Shown: piece by piece, positions 1 to 12,367 of the stretch
How the letters are laid out: every line of letters starts with the position of its first letter
How positions within the stretch are numbered: position 1 is the first letter of the stretch
NCBI GenBank assembly: GCA_035048495.1
Contig: CM068544.1
Coordinates: 46,711,893-46,775,892 of the forward strand
Reading direction: 5' to 3'
From: Euptelea pleiosperma
Taxonomy: Eukaryota; Streptophyta; Magnoliopsida; Ranunculales; Eupteleaceae
Length of the DNA: 64,000 nucleotides
Notes under the pieces: model-generated
What the model was told of the DNA's origin: nothing
The model's input: only the letters and a program-made list of their open reading frames with translations
Database searches by the model: none
Made by a program: the position numbers and the translations under genes

Positions 1-178
1 TTGAAATTTTCAATTTGATTTTTGAATTTCAGCGCCACTTTTCTGTTAAAATCGTTAAAATCCGATTTATTTATTTATTTTTTTCATTTTTGCCCTAGCT
101 ATTTCAATCCGTTTTAACGGTTTTAATGGTAACGCCCCAAGTCCGTTATACTGTTAAAACGGCGTCCTTTAAAACTTG
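1..178. mobile_element. AACGG-family element, right part (cut by window start)
   Basis: The CGTTTTAACGGTTTTAATGG body and the terminal CTTTAAAACTTGG match the right ends of complete copies. Confidence 0.65.
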
Positions 179-236
179 GTTTCATCCAACAACGGGTAGG
201 TCCTAAACCTTCTTGGTACAGGGCAAATATTTATAT

Positions 237-715
237 GGGTCGGGCTCCAGTTACAGCCCTAAAATGACAGGCTCCCGTTACAGGACACAATATGAGCCAC
301 GTGGAACACTTTTTTAATCTACAGGGCATATATACTTGACACCCATCAGTTCTCACCTGCGACAAGAAGTAGGATACTTTCCATATGAAAATTCTATTAA
401 CACACAATGCTGTATGTCCCACGTATCATACTTTTTTGGAGATCACTGACCGTTTATCTGTTTTCCCACTTTTTGATGGACCTACAAACCAAGATTATCA
501 TGATTGGTGATTTCTAGCTGTTGGATTTGATTATCCCCATAATGTTAGAATCCTAGGGCTATGAAGCAACCCATAGAAAGACATAAATCCAACAAGCTAG
601 AAATCATCAATCAGGTTGATTTTTGGTCTGGATGTCCACCAAAGGGTGGGCAAGACATCCGTACGGTCTGCGGTCTCCAAGAGTATGACACATGCACTGG
701 AGCATTGCCTGAAGC
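237..715. mobile_element. G-box foldback MITE copies (fragment plus a diverged full copy)
   Basis: 237-330 is a left arm with GGGTCGGGCTCC and GCCACGTGGA. From about 418, GATCACTGACCGTTTATC through GGTCTGCGGTCTCCAAG (about 700) form both arms of a diverged copy. Confidence 0.65.
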
Positions 716-848
716 CCTTGGGTGACGCGACGCATGTTATAAAGTTTCCATGGAATAGAGTGCTTTTGCTCTGCTTTATTACTGTTTGATCTTTCAGTTT
801 TCTACACAGCACAGCTCTCTTGTTTTCCCGAAGCAAAGAAGGTCAGCC

Positions 849-3800
849 ATGCCGCCGAGAAGGAAACCTAAAAGGGTCTGCATGTTTTCTAGTTTTATTT
901 CCTGAATTATTCTGGGTTTTCTCTTTACATTCTTCTGTTACTCACATTTCCCTCTTTTACTTGGGAAATGTTGTTGTAGGTGGGTCTAACACGAATGCAT
1001 GCTGCCATTGATGCTCTGAGTCCATTAGGGTTTTCAAATAGCTTGATTCGCAGTACGGTTAATTCACTTTTGAAGGTGACCTCTTTGCTTCTTTCTCACT
1101 TTCAAATGCCTTTGAATACAAAAAAGCCCTATTTGATTTTCTTTTTAAAAATGAAGGGTTTGGTTTGGTTTGTTTGTGTTATCAGGTATACGACGGTGAT
1201 TCAGGGTGGGTTTTCATTGAAGAGGCTTCTTACAAGCTCGTCATCGAGACCATCTTGGAAGATCAAGATAAAACATGTTTGGTGAAGGTTATAAATCTCT
1301 TTCGATCTTCTAACTCTTTTCTTCATTATCTTTGTATTCCTGGATGATTTTAGGGTTAATTTACTTAATTAGTTTTGTTTGAATGCATGGTAACTTCATA
1401 ACCCAGTTGAAATTTCTCTCTGTAAGTTCAATTAAGAATGTGAAATCAACCCAGAAGCTTAAATATTTAAAATAAATAATGAAAAAGAGGCTGGTATATG
1501 ATGGTAATCTTAATGGTTATGTATATTTCTGATTTCTCCCTTTTTTTCTTCCCTACTTTTTCTGTCTTGAACCAAGTTAAGGTTTGTTTTCCTTTGTGGA
1601 TTTAGCTTTATAAATCATGTGCATATTCATGTTGTAATTTTATATTAGACTTTAAATGGATTAATGGCTTCATGTAGTGGCCTACATCATATAAATGGAT
1701 TTGTGAAAACTTTATGGCATGTTCGGTGATTTTGACGAACGGAATAGCATTATTTGATGGAAAGTAGTTCGGATTTCGGAATCCAAGTCTTACCTCACCT
1801 TTCAAGACTAATTTTTACTTGGCGAGTTACGAGTACTTGTGTGGAAGTGGTTCATAAGGAATATTAACCTGTTTATGGGCCGATCTGAGTTGACACTGCA
1901 TTTTCAAATTATGCTATCAGAATTCCCTTTTTGACTAACAATATAATACTTGAGTATGAATATTTTTTTTTTTTGATAGGTAAACATTTATTATTACCCC
2001 CTAACCCCTAAGCCCCCAAAGGTAAGATCAAGACCGAACCCAGGTCTTTGGGAACTACCTCCCAAGGACTTGATCCCAGGTCTGTGGATACTACCCCCCA
2101 CAGCCTGACCAACTCAGCTGTTGGACTTCCTCCCAAAGACTTGATCCCAGACTTGAGTATGATGATTTAACCCTCATAATGTAGAGATGTGTTTAAAGAA
2201 TGATAGATGACCAACGAGATCATGCAAACATTTCTTATTCAATATAAGTAGGTATTTTCCAAGGAGATCAATAATTATAGAAAAATTAAGTTCAAATCAA
2301 GGGGAGTGAAAGGGAGATATTGCTATTTGAAGAAAACCACCCTTCGACGTTACTCCTGATTTAATACTCCTGATTTAAAATCTTTCTATGTTCTATTATT
2401 TGTGTGTAAGAGATATCTTGTGCAATACCTAATTATTTATTGTCTCCAATAGGTTCTAAACTTCGACTTCACCTTAAATGTCGGTTAGTTAAAATTCGGA
2501 ATTAATTCGAGGAAGTTAAATTCAATTTACAGAATTTCTATAAAAATTTGCTAACTTAGAGAAGTTTGGAGAATTTTTACCAAAATGAGTGAAACGATAT
2601 TAATCTTGCTTAGGTTGCTATAAATGTTTGTTTTTATGATATAATAAGTTATAAGTATTTTATCATACTTGTTTTATTATAACTTTAAAATTAGTATGTT
2701 TTACCAATGTTTTGGTAAAGTTTTCCAAACTTTTCTAAGTTTACTTTGTACTTTGAATTAAATTCGACGATTTTTTGAAATTTTTGTATTAAAAAAGGCT
2801 AAACTTCGAGAAATTAGCCGAATTTTTACTGTGTACTTCGAATTAAACGAATTATTTCGGCGAAGTTTTGTGAACTTTTTAATACATGTACGCTTTAATT
2901 CAGTCATTCAAAATTCGGAATTAATTCAGCTAAATTAGCCGAATTTTGTTGAATTTTAAAACCATGAGATGCTTCTATAAAAAAAAGTTATAGGTTTTCA
3001 GAGAAATGGCTAACTTGATTTCATTATCTTGTCAGCAGTTGAGATTAACCATTTCGGGTGCACGTAACTAGGGTCAAGAGTATTTACTTTCTCAACACTT
3101 TGTTGCAGTGTCCAGTTCAGTGCATACTCGCTGATTTTAGAATTCCACAAATCACATAATCTTCAATATTAACCTCTATATGTATAACAGAATGTACCAT
3201 AACTAGATTCCCTGCGTAATTACTTATCCTCGTGCACGAAAACACGCCCAAGAATGTACTTTATAATAATTGAAATATGCTGTATGCAATAAAATCTTTA
3301 GGATAAATTGTTTATTTGCACATGTCATGGGGTTTTATTAAATAGTACTCTTTCAATGATTTATGTGTCAGGCCTGCATGGTCTTGCAGACACCATCTAA
3401 ATGGTGAGAAATACCTCCAACCATCTTAAATAGTCTTGGGTACCTATGAACACTGTTGCAAAAAATCTAGAAGAGACATCATTCTTGTGCACTTGAAATA
3501 ATTGTCATTGGTTAGCTGTGAACAGGGTCCACCAAGCAAGTGATTTTATTATCATTAAGGATCAAATTTCAGTCATAGTTGATTAGCCAACCTCCACTTT
3601 TACGGGTTCCATGACCCCCGTAAATTCACATTATCATTTTCAATCATGAGGTCATGCAACAACAGTTGCCATCTGTTCTTTCCTTTGTTACAAAGAAGCA
3701 ATTATGAATGTTTTGGAAGTTGACGTCTTTTATGGATGTCCAGGTGCCATATTAGATTTCGGATGTAGCTGGGACCCTTTGAAAGCAAACAAAACTTTAA

Positions 3801-5540
3801 AAGAAAGTCGCCATATGTGAAGCTGCTGTGCCAAAAGATTCGGGGGGAAGTTAGAGTGCTATACTGTTATAATACTTATTTTATCATGATAATGAACTTT
3901 TATAAATAAAAAAAGAAGTTTGGGAAATGAATTCCTTAATATATGTGTTACGTCAACTCATCTGATATTAATGTTTATTGATATTACACATGCATGTGTA
4001 CGAGTGATTAGCTACAGGTGAATCATGGATTCATGGGTAGGGATTGGAGGGATTCTGCCCATTTTGACCTGTTGGTAAGTAATTGAAATTGATGATTTTT
4101 TCTGAGATACTATGATTCGGTGCCAAGTGAATGCTCATGTCCATTCCTTTGAATCATATTGCTTGGTTGTAGACTGCAAAATTATACTGTGTACCCATGG
4201 ATACTTTCTTTGTAATTGGTTCCATGCCTTTCTAGGGCTAATCTAAGTACAATATGCACTTAACATTCTTACTATATCCATAAGGTCAGAAGGATGAGTC
4301 AACGGACAATGAAGGTAGAGCTGTTGATATTGCTGAACCCTCAGCTGCAGGGGCATCAAATGAAATTGTTGGGGTTGAATTCTCATGTACCAAGCTCGAG
4401 AAGACAGAACAGGTCAATGAGACAGGTGACTTGACTGGTTTTTCTCATACCTTGTTTCTTTATTATTTTAATTAGTAAATAGATGGCATTTTTCCTGTCC
4501 TCTTGGAGGAAATGGTAGGTAACTGTCAGGACCACCATGACAGTGCACCACTGATATACTGGTTCATGCGCTGGGTAAGACCCATCATACAAGGGGGCAT
4601 ACCCTAGGATATGTCCAAAAATGACCCTATATGTTGAATGTAACATTTATTCCTGGACTTCTTTTTGGTGTGTTTTTGATATTTCTCAAGTTTCTCATAG
4701 ATGGTTTGAACAATAGTGATACCATCACTTGAAGTCTTGAACCTTAGACCTTTATGCTGCTAAGGTGACAGGTATCTTCAAAGAAGGCTAACCTAGTGAT
4801 GCTGTTACAAACATCATAATAGAGACACTCATAGATGTTACTTTCAGTCTGCCTCAGGGTACTTGGAACGAAAAGGTGCTTCGGGTTCCCCGTTGCATGA
4901 CACATAACCCTTACAACTGCCTTAACCCAACTTAAACTCAACCATGGTTTGCTTTTTTTAACATGAGTTGAGCCTGGGTTGGGGCAGTTTTTAAGCTATA
5001 CATGTCATACAAAAGGGGCAGACTGGAGCAACAATTTACTCCAGGGTACCCGGAGGCTAGGAATTTGGTGTTACTTTCTGGTTGAAATTTTGGTATATGA
5101 AATCTCATAGAAGAATTCATTTAGATGGGAACCCAATCCCTTGCATGTGCTCCACATGTGGTGACAGTAGGCCCATGGTAGACCATACTTATTGATTGTT
5201 TAGATTTCCTGTTTTCTTATGTACATATACTTGTGCAGAAGCCAATGACTATATTTTACCAGGTGAAGGAAAGAGACTAAGCTGGAAAGATATATCCTGT
5301 TTGAACCATGACTCCGAACACAAACAGATCGAAGTGGTGCTTCACCGCCCTAGACGAAAGCCCTGTTATGGGTGGATTGACAGTGATGACGGAGAGGATG
5401 AAGTGTTCTTAGAGACGGAGGTTTCGCTGAGACGGCAAATGAGCAGAAGGGTAGGAGTTCCGGGTGGTAGAAAAGAGCGGAAGTCTCGGTGGGATGTGAA
5501 GCCTGAAGATTTGGAGATGTGGAGAGTTACTGGACAATGA
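849..5540 (+). CDS. WIYLD-domain protein, 5 exons, about 220 aa
   Basis: Exons 849-875, 980-1075, 1186-1287, 4290-4425 and 5239-5540 join in frame with GT-AG borders and end at TGA. Residues about 13-72 resemble the plant WIYLD domain (ALSPLGFS, then DGDSGWVFIEEASYKLVIE). That domain is known from the N-termini of SUVR-type histone methyltransferases, where it binds ubiquitin. Here no SET domain follows. The rest is a short acidic linker and a basic C-terminal part (HRPRRKPCYGWIDSDD; RKERKSRWDVKPEDL), so this is a stand-alone WIYLD protein, probably nuclear and chromatin-linked by inference only. Intron 3 is 3.0 kb and holds a SINE. The first ATG gives a 9-residue basic first exon that fits phase 0 of exon 2. 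Exon 4 (4290-4425) is the least certain because its acceptor choice rests on phase. The partner and exact role are unknown. Confidence 0.8.
1960..2150 (-). mobile_element. tRNA-type SINE with poly(A) tail and 12-bp TSD
   Basis: Read on the minus strand, the element has a Pol III A-box-like stretch (GCTGAGTTGGTCAGG), a B-box-like GGGTTCGGTCTTGATC, an internal duplicated GATCAAGTC..TTGGGAGG motif, and a terminal A run (T run 1962-1974 on plus). The direct repeat ACTTGAGTATGA flanks it at 1948-1959 and 2151-2162. It sits in intron 3 of the WIYLD gene, opposite to transcription. Confidence 0.85.
2451..2965. repeat. AT-rich AATTCG-type repeat in intron 3 of the WIYLD gene
   Basis: AAATTCGGAATTAATTCG occurs at 2494 and again near 2908, with inverse CGAATTTTTACTGTG words between. 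Edges GGTTCTAAAC / TTTTAAAACC resemble a loose foldback element; no TSD found. Confidence 0.4.
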
Positions 5541-6360
5541 TGAGAATGGGAGTATTGTCGTCTGTAGATATAAAATATATGTACATCCTATCTAGTAATC
5601 AACTCCCATCTACTTTCCTATCCTTACTTGAAAACCAACTCTCTGCCCAACATATGCATCTTCTTCAATTGTGGGCCTCAACACTTCCTGACATACAAAT
5701 CCTTTTTTGCCGTAAAACAACTTTTGTTGATCAGCATTCAGAGCCGTATATGCAAAAATCATTTCTAGAAAACTTATTCAGGGCAACCGGTACCTCATCA
5801 CTCTCAATTTCTTCTTCACAAACGACAGTGAATGGATTCAGGAATGCACTCATCTCATTGAATATGTTGTTACCCATCCACAATAAGCTCCATGGTGGTG
5901 ACAACGAAACCATATTAGCTCCAATCACAACTGATGAGCTGTGGAGCTGCATTTGGGTAACCCTAAAAGTTTGCTTTTAACGGCTTTTCAGCACTTTATT
6001 TTTTGATTCCAGCTTTTCAGCACTTTATTGAAAAGAATATGCATTTGGTAACAGTTATAAAACCATTTTTAAAAGCTCAATAAGCTCTCAAATTGGCTTA
6101 ATTTCTTTTTCTACAAGCTTATCTTTAAATTTTTTTATATTACTAAAACAAGTTCAACAGTGTCTTTCAACTGCATTTAACTACTTTTAAGATAAACTAG
6201 TGGAAGCAAAAATTAACTTTTAATTTAAGTTGCTGAATTTAAAAGTTGCTCTCTTGGAGTAAAAGTTTGTTTCGTCCAACACCGACTTATAAGTCAAAAA
6301 GTTAGTTTGGCATGAATAACGACTTATAAGTCAAAAAGTTAGTTTGGCATGAATAACGAA
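5541..6360. other. 3' flank of the WIYLD gene, then MITE-like sequence
   Basis: 5541-5950 is unique sequence, probably including the 3' UTR. From 5953 AT-rich MITE-like sequence (CTTTTCAGCACTTTATT twice) leads to a 37-bp tandem repeat at 6283-6356. No gene is supported. Confidence 0.4.
6283..6356. repeat. 37-bp tandem duplication
   Basis: Two identical units starting at 6283 and 6320, each containing ACTTATAAGTCAAAAAG and TTTGGCATGAATAA. Confidence 0.9.
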
Positions 6361-6595
6361 AAAAAATGAAAAATAATGAAAATAATGAAAAAAAAAAAGA
6401 GCACTGAATTTCAAATTTTCAATAACGAAATTCTTGAAAATAACTGTCGTTATAACGGAAAAAATAGTCGTTATTTTCATTATAATGGCCGTTATTTTCT
6501 GGGCGTTTTAATGGTGCATAACGTAATGGGGTAGGTCCGAATCCGTTACAACGGCTGTTATTTTCATTATAACGGTGAATTTTTAAACCTTGGTT
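6360..6595. mobile_element. AACGG-family element, partly degraded
   Basis: The body has repeated GTTATTTTCGTTATAACGG words and ends TTTTTAAACCTTGG. The left end is not clear; a second, shorter right-end-like piece follows at 6630-6670. Confidence 0.55.
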
Positions 6596-6884
6596 TTAAC
6601 TTTTAACCATCATTGGATGAGCCTCATTTTGGGGCTGTTATTTTCGTTATAACGGTGAATTATTAAAACTAGGTTTTAACTTTTAACCATCATTGGATGA
6701 GCCTCATTTTGGAAATGTATCTCCTCCACATCTTTTGCGGTCTGTCTTAATGGGCTACCAACTCGGTCCCAGCTGGCAACTCAAACCGGTTCGCTGCTCC
6801 CGATCTTGTCCCCCACTATCACATTTGTTTTCTTATGAATGACATCACTTTGATGAAGTCATTTACTACGGCCCTTCCATTCCC

Positions 6885-7430
6885 TATGGGTCAGGATCGG
6901 GGGACAACCATTTTTGTCAACCATTTTGGCTCACCCTCCTAGAAGATCAATCAATGGCTGATTTTTTACGAGGATGATCTCTTCACCATATAGATCACCC
7001 CAACAAAAAATCAGCCCATTCTGAGATTTCAAACCCCATCAAATATTATTTTCGATTTACACGGTAAAAATACACGGTCCATAATTCTTCAACTTCTAAA
7101 CCAGCCATTGATTCATCTTCTATGTGGCTACGCCAAATGGTTGTCGAAAATGGTTGCATCCTGACCCTTAATCAATTAAAAAGTTCAAACATCAAACTTT
7201 TAAATCAGTCTTATTACTGATTTCAAACCTTTGGATCCTTGTACACCAAAAAGCTTTCGAATTCCATGATTAAAAATCAACCCATAAAACGGCTCCAATC
7301 TTTAGAAATCACTAATCAGGCTAATTTTTGGTCTGTTGGTCTCGAGTCAAACATCCGTACAGTCAGAAATCTCTAAGAATGTGTCACGTGACCCCGTACC
7401 GACGTCCGTCATCAAAGTTCTACTCTCTAA
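6885..7430. mobile_element. Two adjacent foldback MITEs
   Basis: 6888-7172 has ends GGGTCAGGATCG / GCATCCTGACCC and matches the element at 56882. 7262-7420 is the right half of a G-box-family copy (AATCACTAATCAGGCTAATTTT to GTGTCACGTGAC). Confidence 0.6.
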
Positions 7431-7689
7431 CCGTCCTCGTACAGCTCACTACGCATCAGCCTTTTTATATATTTTTTTGGGATATGCGCAACGTATCAGT
7501 GCAGTTATAACTTACTACTATGATACTATCAACCTACTTTGTAAGGTTGAGGCCGTTGACCGAAGGAATCAAAATATCAACGGTCCATGAGAGATCTTTG
7601 GAAATCAATGGTCAATAACCTCAACCACATACATTTTTGTCTGGTTATCCATGGGTAGCATTTTTGGTGCTTAGCCATATACATTTTTG

Positions 7690-8800
7690 GGTCGGGCTCA
7701 GAGGACCTTTTTTTTTTACCTCTCTTGGTGTTCGTATGGGCGGTGGATTTCAAGAATCCAACAGTGGTTGTCAGCGCCGAGCTGGCATTACTTTTTCACT
7801 TTTGCGAGGTCATCATCTGATTCGTGAAATCCACCGCCCAGCGTGCGAAGACCAAGAGGGATCAGAAAAGGGGAGTCCGGGGAGCCTGAGCCTACATTTT
7901 CTTGCTTATCCACCTACTCCTTAATACACATAATATGATCTTTCTACCTCACAATGAAAGAAAATGTCCGGTCACAAAGGACCAGGCTCCACGGACTCCC
8001 CTTTTGCACTTATAATTCACCTATGCTCTTGGGTGTGGATTCCAAGAATCTAACAGTGGTTGATAGCAAGGTTTAAAGGAGGCCGTTTTAACGTTAAACG
8101 GACTGGGGGCGTTACCGTTTAAACGGCTGTTAAAAGGAATTGAAACAGCCAGGGGTAAAAATGAAAAAAAAATTAAAAAAATGGAAAAAAAATAGAATTT
8201 AACTGAATTAAACGGATTTTAACAAGTTTTAACGATTTTAACGGATTTTAATGGAAAAAAATGGCACTGAAATTCAAATTTTGAAATTTAAAAATAAAAA
8301 AAAATATAATTTAATGGAACTTAAACGGATTTAACGGCCGTTTTTTCACAAAATTTTTCAGAATTAAACGGCTGTTTAAATGATTTTAACGGCCGTTAAA
8401 ACAAAAAAATGGCCGTTTTATTCAAAAACAATAAAACGTGTTTAAACGGTTTTAACGGAAACGGGCTTGGGGTGTTACCGTTTAAACAGTTTTAACGGCC
8501 GTTTTTAAAACCATGGTTGATAGTGCCGAGCTGACATTCAATTTTTGCCAAATCAACCACCGGTTGATTCTTTTGGAATCCACTCCTGAGAAGATGAGTG
8601 CAAAAAGGTGAGCCCCAGGACCGGGTAACAAAACGCTCTGTACCTGCAGTCTTTCAAACAAGGAGTAGGTTCGAGGGACTCGCCTGTTTGCACTCGGCTT
8701 TTACTCGTTCTCTCACTCGTGGATTTCGAGAATCCAAAGGTGGTCATTGGGGTCTCGAAATCCACGTCCATGAGCACAAGTGAAAAGGGGAAGACCCCTG
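7690..8800. mobile_element. GATTCCAAGAATC-type foldback elements
   Basis: Three copies of an inverted-repeat family with arms around GTGGATTCCAAGAATCCAAC and GTGAAATCCACCGCCC: 7690-7910, 7965-8600 (split by the AACGG element at 8067) and about 8570-8800. Further copies are at 16870-17060, 17085-17470 and 18225-18420. Confidence 0.6.
8067..8514. mobile_element. AACGG-family MULE-like element (9-bp TSD)
   Basis: Ends CAAGGTTTAAA / TTTAAAACCAT, with the perfect direct repeat GGTTGATAG at 8058-8066 and 8515-8523. The body is almost entirely AACGG/CCGTT words in both orientations around an AT-rich centre. It interrupts another foldback element (7965-8600). Confidence 0.88.
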
Positions 8801-9106
8801 ACCCAAAAAACTGCCTTCTCAGTTCTCACCTGTATTTTCAAAAGTTAAATGTAAGTGAAAAGGGCATTAAGTTGTAAAAAAACTCACCGGAAGAATCATT
8901 TCCTTGTGTAGGCGAGCATTGCAACCTGCAAGTCTTAAAGATTCTCCAAACGACATGCAAATTGAAGGGGTGGCATACCGATTGAGAGCAGAGCTTAATG
9001 GATCATAGTGTTTCTTGGGTGTCTTTTGTTTTGTTCTTCTTCTTCTTGTTGTGTTCTTCCTGGATGGGGCAGGACTTTTCAGCCTCTAAACTCTTCAATA
9101 AAGTTC

Positions 9107-9632
9107 TTAGAGCATCTCCAACGCTGAAATGCCAAAAGGTCATCTCAATTCTTTATTTTGAGACAAGCTACAGTGCCATGTAGCTTGATTTGACACGGCA
9201 TGCTCCAATGGTGCAATGCCATATCTCAATAATATTTTTGGATTGGAGTCATTTTCATGGGTTGATTTTAATGTGGGAATTTGAGTATCATTTGGGGTTC
9301 AAGATTGAAAGGTTTGAAATCACTAATCTGGCTGACTTTTGGTTTGTAGGTCCACCTAAGGAATGGCCAAACATACATACGATCAGCATCCTCTAAAAAT
9401 GTGCCACGTGGACTGCTGATCAGCTAATCATGGGTTAATTTTAACCGAGGGAATTTGAGCATTATTTGGGGTACAAGATCCAAAGGTTTAAATGGTCCAA
9501 AATACCCATAAAGCTGCCATATGCATATGCTATAGGATATAGGATATAGCATTGGATCACCCATTTTTAACACACCGTTCCAGATTTTAGGATAACACGG
9601 TGGGATGGCGCACAGCGTTGAAGATGCTCTAA
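9107..9632. mobile_element. MITE with TTAGAGCATCTCCAACGCTG ends
   Basis: The terminal inverted repeats TTAGAGCATCTCCAACGCTG / AGCGTTGAAGATGCTCTAA are widespread in plant MITEs. No clear TSD. A G-box-family copy (about 9230-9500) is nested inside. Confidence 0.65.
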
Positions 9633-9796
9633 CCTTTCAAAAAAATAAAAATAAAATGTGGTCATAGACCCCTAGAACACTTGTATTTTTATTTTTTTAT
9701 TTTATTATTTTTTTTCATATCCGAGCTCTAAGAGGCCCGGATACTCGTGATACCAAAAATAAAAAAAAGAACCTGTATTATTATGAAGTATTACGT

Positions 9797-10010
9797 ACAT
9801 CTAGCCAAAATGGTTGGTTTGTGTGTACCCTCCTCTTGTCGGAGGTCGTGGGTTCAATTTCACAGAGGTATGTTTCCTCCTTGTGCAGCTGTGCCATGGA
9901 GTAGAAATCCCCTCCCCGGGAGCCGGGACTTGTTCCGTGACTTCTATCCACGCGGCTCCTCGCCTACATCATAAAATCAGTATGGGTAGACAGTAAACAC
10001 CGTGAGATCT
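9797..10010 (+). mobile_element. Possible tRNA-related SINE
   Basis: An A-box-like TAGCCAAAATGG and a B-box-like GTGGGTTCAATTTC lie 48 bp apart, followed by a C/G-rich body (CCCCTCCCCGGGAGCCGGG). No target duplication was found, so limits are approximate. Confidence 0.35.
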
Positions 10011-10226
10011 GGTTGATTGTTTACTCCCCAACACCGTGAGATCCATTTATCGGATGATAAAGTTAATCCAATAGGTCGTGATGAATTAAATGGTGTGGAC
10101 CCTCCATGCAACTACGCCATGTCGATGGCAGTTGTGCAAGAAAACATAAAATTAAATTCACGCTACGCTACATCATTAATCATAAAGCATCAAGCACACT
10201 CCATGTCCATGTTTGATTAATTGAAT

Positions 10227-10440
10227 TTAATCTCCCTTGTTTTTCTTCTTCTTGGTAGTTGGCTGGCCACCTGTATGAGTATGCGCGTTCGCTGCAGTTC
10301 TTGCCTGTTCCTTCTTAAATAACCACCGAAGGAGTCCAAGTCCTATATCCGTCTCCCAAAGACTTCCATCTTCGTGCAATGCAAATAACTCTTTAATTGA
10401 CTTGGGAGCTACCCTAAACACCCTAAAACTCCTTGAAAAA
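10227..10440 (-). pseudogene. Unrecognised protein fragment
   Basis: A minus-strand frame of about 70 codons reads PKSIKELFALHEDGSLWETD, GLLRWLFKKEQARTAA and a Lys-rich end KKKKNKGD before a stop. Composition looks protein-like, unlike the surrounding repeats, but an upstream stop at about 10450 and lack of an ATG suggest a lone exon or a decayed copy. I do not recognise the family. Confidence 0.3.
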
Positions 10441-10599
10441 CCCTATCCACATGATTCACACGCTTCTACATTCCCAAACAGGGCCTTGAGAATTCACAAG
10501 CACTTCGCTACCACACGTACATCTGACATCACATGATTTCAAAAAAGAAAAAATTTAAAAACAAGAAACAGGTGTATGTGTGGTAGTGACTTCACACAT

Positions 10600-11200
10600 C
10601 GCGAGTATAACTTCGGTCCACGTGGCACACTATTAGAGGTCGCTGATCGTATGGACTAGCAAGCCAAAAATCAGCATGTTTAGTGATTTACAACCTTTGG
10701 ATCTTTGCAGTTTGCACCCAAATAACGCTCAAATTCCTACAGTTAAAATCAACCCACTAAAATCGTGTCACGTCAGGTGTACGTGTGCTGGAAATAAAAG
10801 TTCAGATCTTCTTTCTCAAATGCCAGGCTCAGGCGCCTGTTACAGGACACAATATGAGCCACGTGGCACACTCTTACAGGACTATGACCGTATGGATGTT
10901 TGGCCAATCCCTTAGTGGACCTACAAACCAAAAATCAACCTAATTAGTGCTCTTTAGGCGTTGGATTATACTTATTTTCCTGGGTTGATCGAAACTGTCG
11001 GAATTTGGGTAGTATTTGAGGTATAAAGATCCAGCACTTAGAAATCACTAATCAGGCTGATTTTTGGTTTGTAGGTCCACCCAGGGATTGGCCAAACATC
11101 CATACGCTCAGAGTCCTATAAGAGTGTGCCACGTAACTCACATTATACCCTGTAACGGTAGCCTGTCATTTTAGGGCGGTAACTGGAGCCCGACCAGAAA
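10600..11200. mobile_element. G-box foldback MITE copies, overlapping
   Basis: A left half from TCCACGTGGCACACTATT (10618) runs into a full copy from about 10828 to 11195 (CCACGTGGCACACTCTTAC to the right-hand GGAGCCCGACC). Confidence 0.65.
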
Positions 11201-11279
11201 GAAAATGAGTTCGATTTGGGTGGAGATGTAGCAAGCTGCAGTCTAATAAAAACACGTAAGCTAGCACCATTTTATTTCT

Positions 11280-12245
11280 GCTAGTCACCGCTGCCATCTG
11301 GGGCCACTGACTGCATGGATGTTTAGCCTACTCGTTAGCCTACTCGTTCGTGGATATACACAGCGAAAATCACCATGATTGGTAATCTCTAATCATTAGA
11401 TTTTGACACTTTTTAGCACCATTTAAGGCGTTCTTATAGCTGTTGAATACAACCATTTTTTGAGTACTAAAACCAACGGCTAAAAATTATTAAGCAGTCT
11501 GATTTTTTGTATGAATGTCTATTAAAGGGTGGGCTAAACATCCATGCGGTCAATGGGACCAGATGGCAGTGGCGACTACCAAAAATGCCGCTTCCGCAAA
11601 TGAAAAGATCTCAGGTATACCTTGTTACATCACGACCCTTTATGAATATCTACCGAGGGCTAAAGATTCGTACGGTCAATTTGTCCCACGTGACAGCGGT
11701 GAGTAACAAAAATGGTCCTAGCTTACCCTACGGATAACCGGACAAAAAATACGTGCGGTTGAGGATATTGACCGTTGGATTCAAGAGTTCCACGTAATTA
11801 TTGTCTGGTGGATCTTGCTACTTTTGAATCCAATGGTCAATGGCCTCAGAACCGCACATAATTTTCTCCGGTTACCCGTGGGATAGTATTTTTCTACTTT
11901 TACAGGCCATTAATGATTAAAGTAACATAATCGGTCTGTTCTTTGATGCAGAAGTCCGTCAAATTGCAACGCAGTAGACACTTTCGGGGCCAGTTGCCCC
12001 ATGAATGTTTAGCCCACACTATGATTGACTCATACACCAAAAATCAGCGTGATTGGTGATTCTTAACCGTAGGATTTGAGCACTTTTCATCATGGGCTTT
12101 CTGAACCGACCAATGGCTAAGAATCACTTATCACAGATTTTGGTATATGTGTCTACCAAGATGTGGGCCAAACATTCAAAGGGACAGTGAGCCCGAAAGA
12201 TTCTACTACGTGGCAAATTGAGAGACTTCTGCATCAAATTTTTGA
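11280..12245. mobile_element. Two diverged foldback MITEs upstream of the truncated ASA copy
   Basis: 11280-11650 is the CTGCATGGATGTTTA subtype with GCCGCTTCCGCAAATG on the right (full copy at 59650). 11950-12245 is the GATGCAGAAGTCC...GACTTCTGCATC subtype, repeated at 50440-50790. The latter ends about 120 bp before the truncated ASA ATG. Confidence 0.6.
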
Positions 12246-12367
12246 TACAGTAGCCTGTATCATAGATTTTTCATACGTATCATAAATTCGCCCGGCTCCG
12301 AAAAGAAAACCCGAGATCAGAGAAACCAGAAGAAATCTCAATTTCTCCAATGCTCTGAGATACGAAG

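Noticed and set aside
5519..5980. A 153-codon plus-strand ORF overlapping the end of the WIYLD gene, and a 73-codon ORF opposite it
   Set aside because: No family resemblance and the first starts inside the real last exon; the region reads as 3' flank.
8998..9110. Short ORF starting MDHSVSWVSFVLFFFFLLCSS, like a signal peptide
   Set aside because: It runs straight into a MITE at 9107, has no further exon in sight, and T-rich DNA easily encodes such stretches.
9839..9870. B-box-like GTGGGTTCAATTTC considered as a tRNA gene
   Set aside because: No cloverleaf could be drawn around it; a SINE is the better reading.
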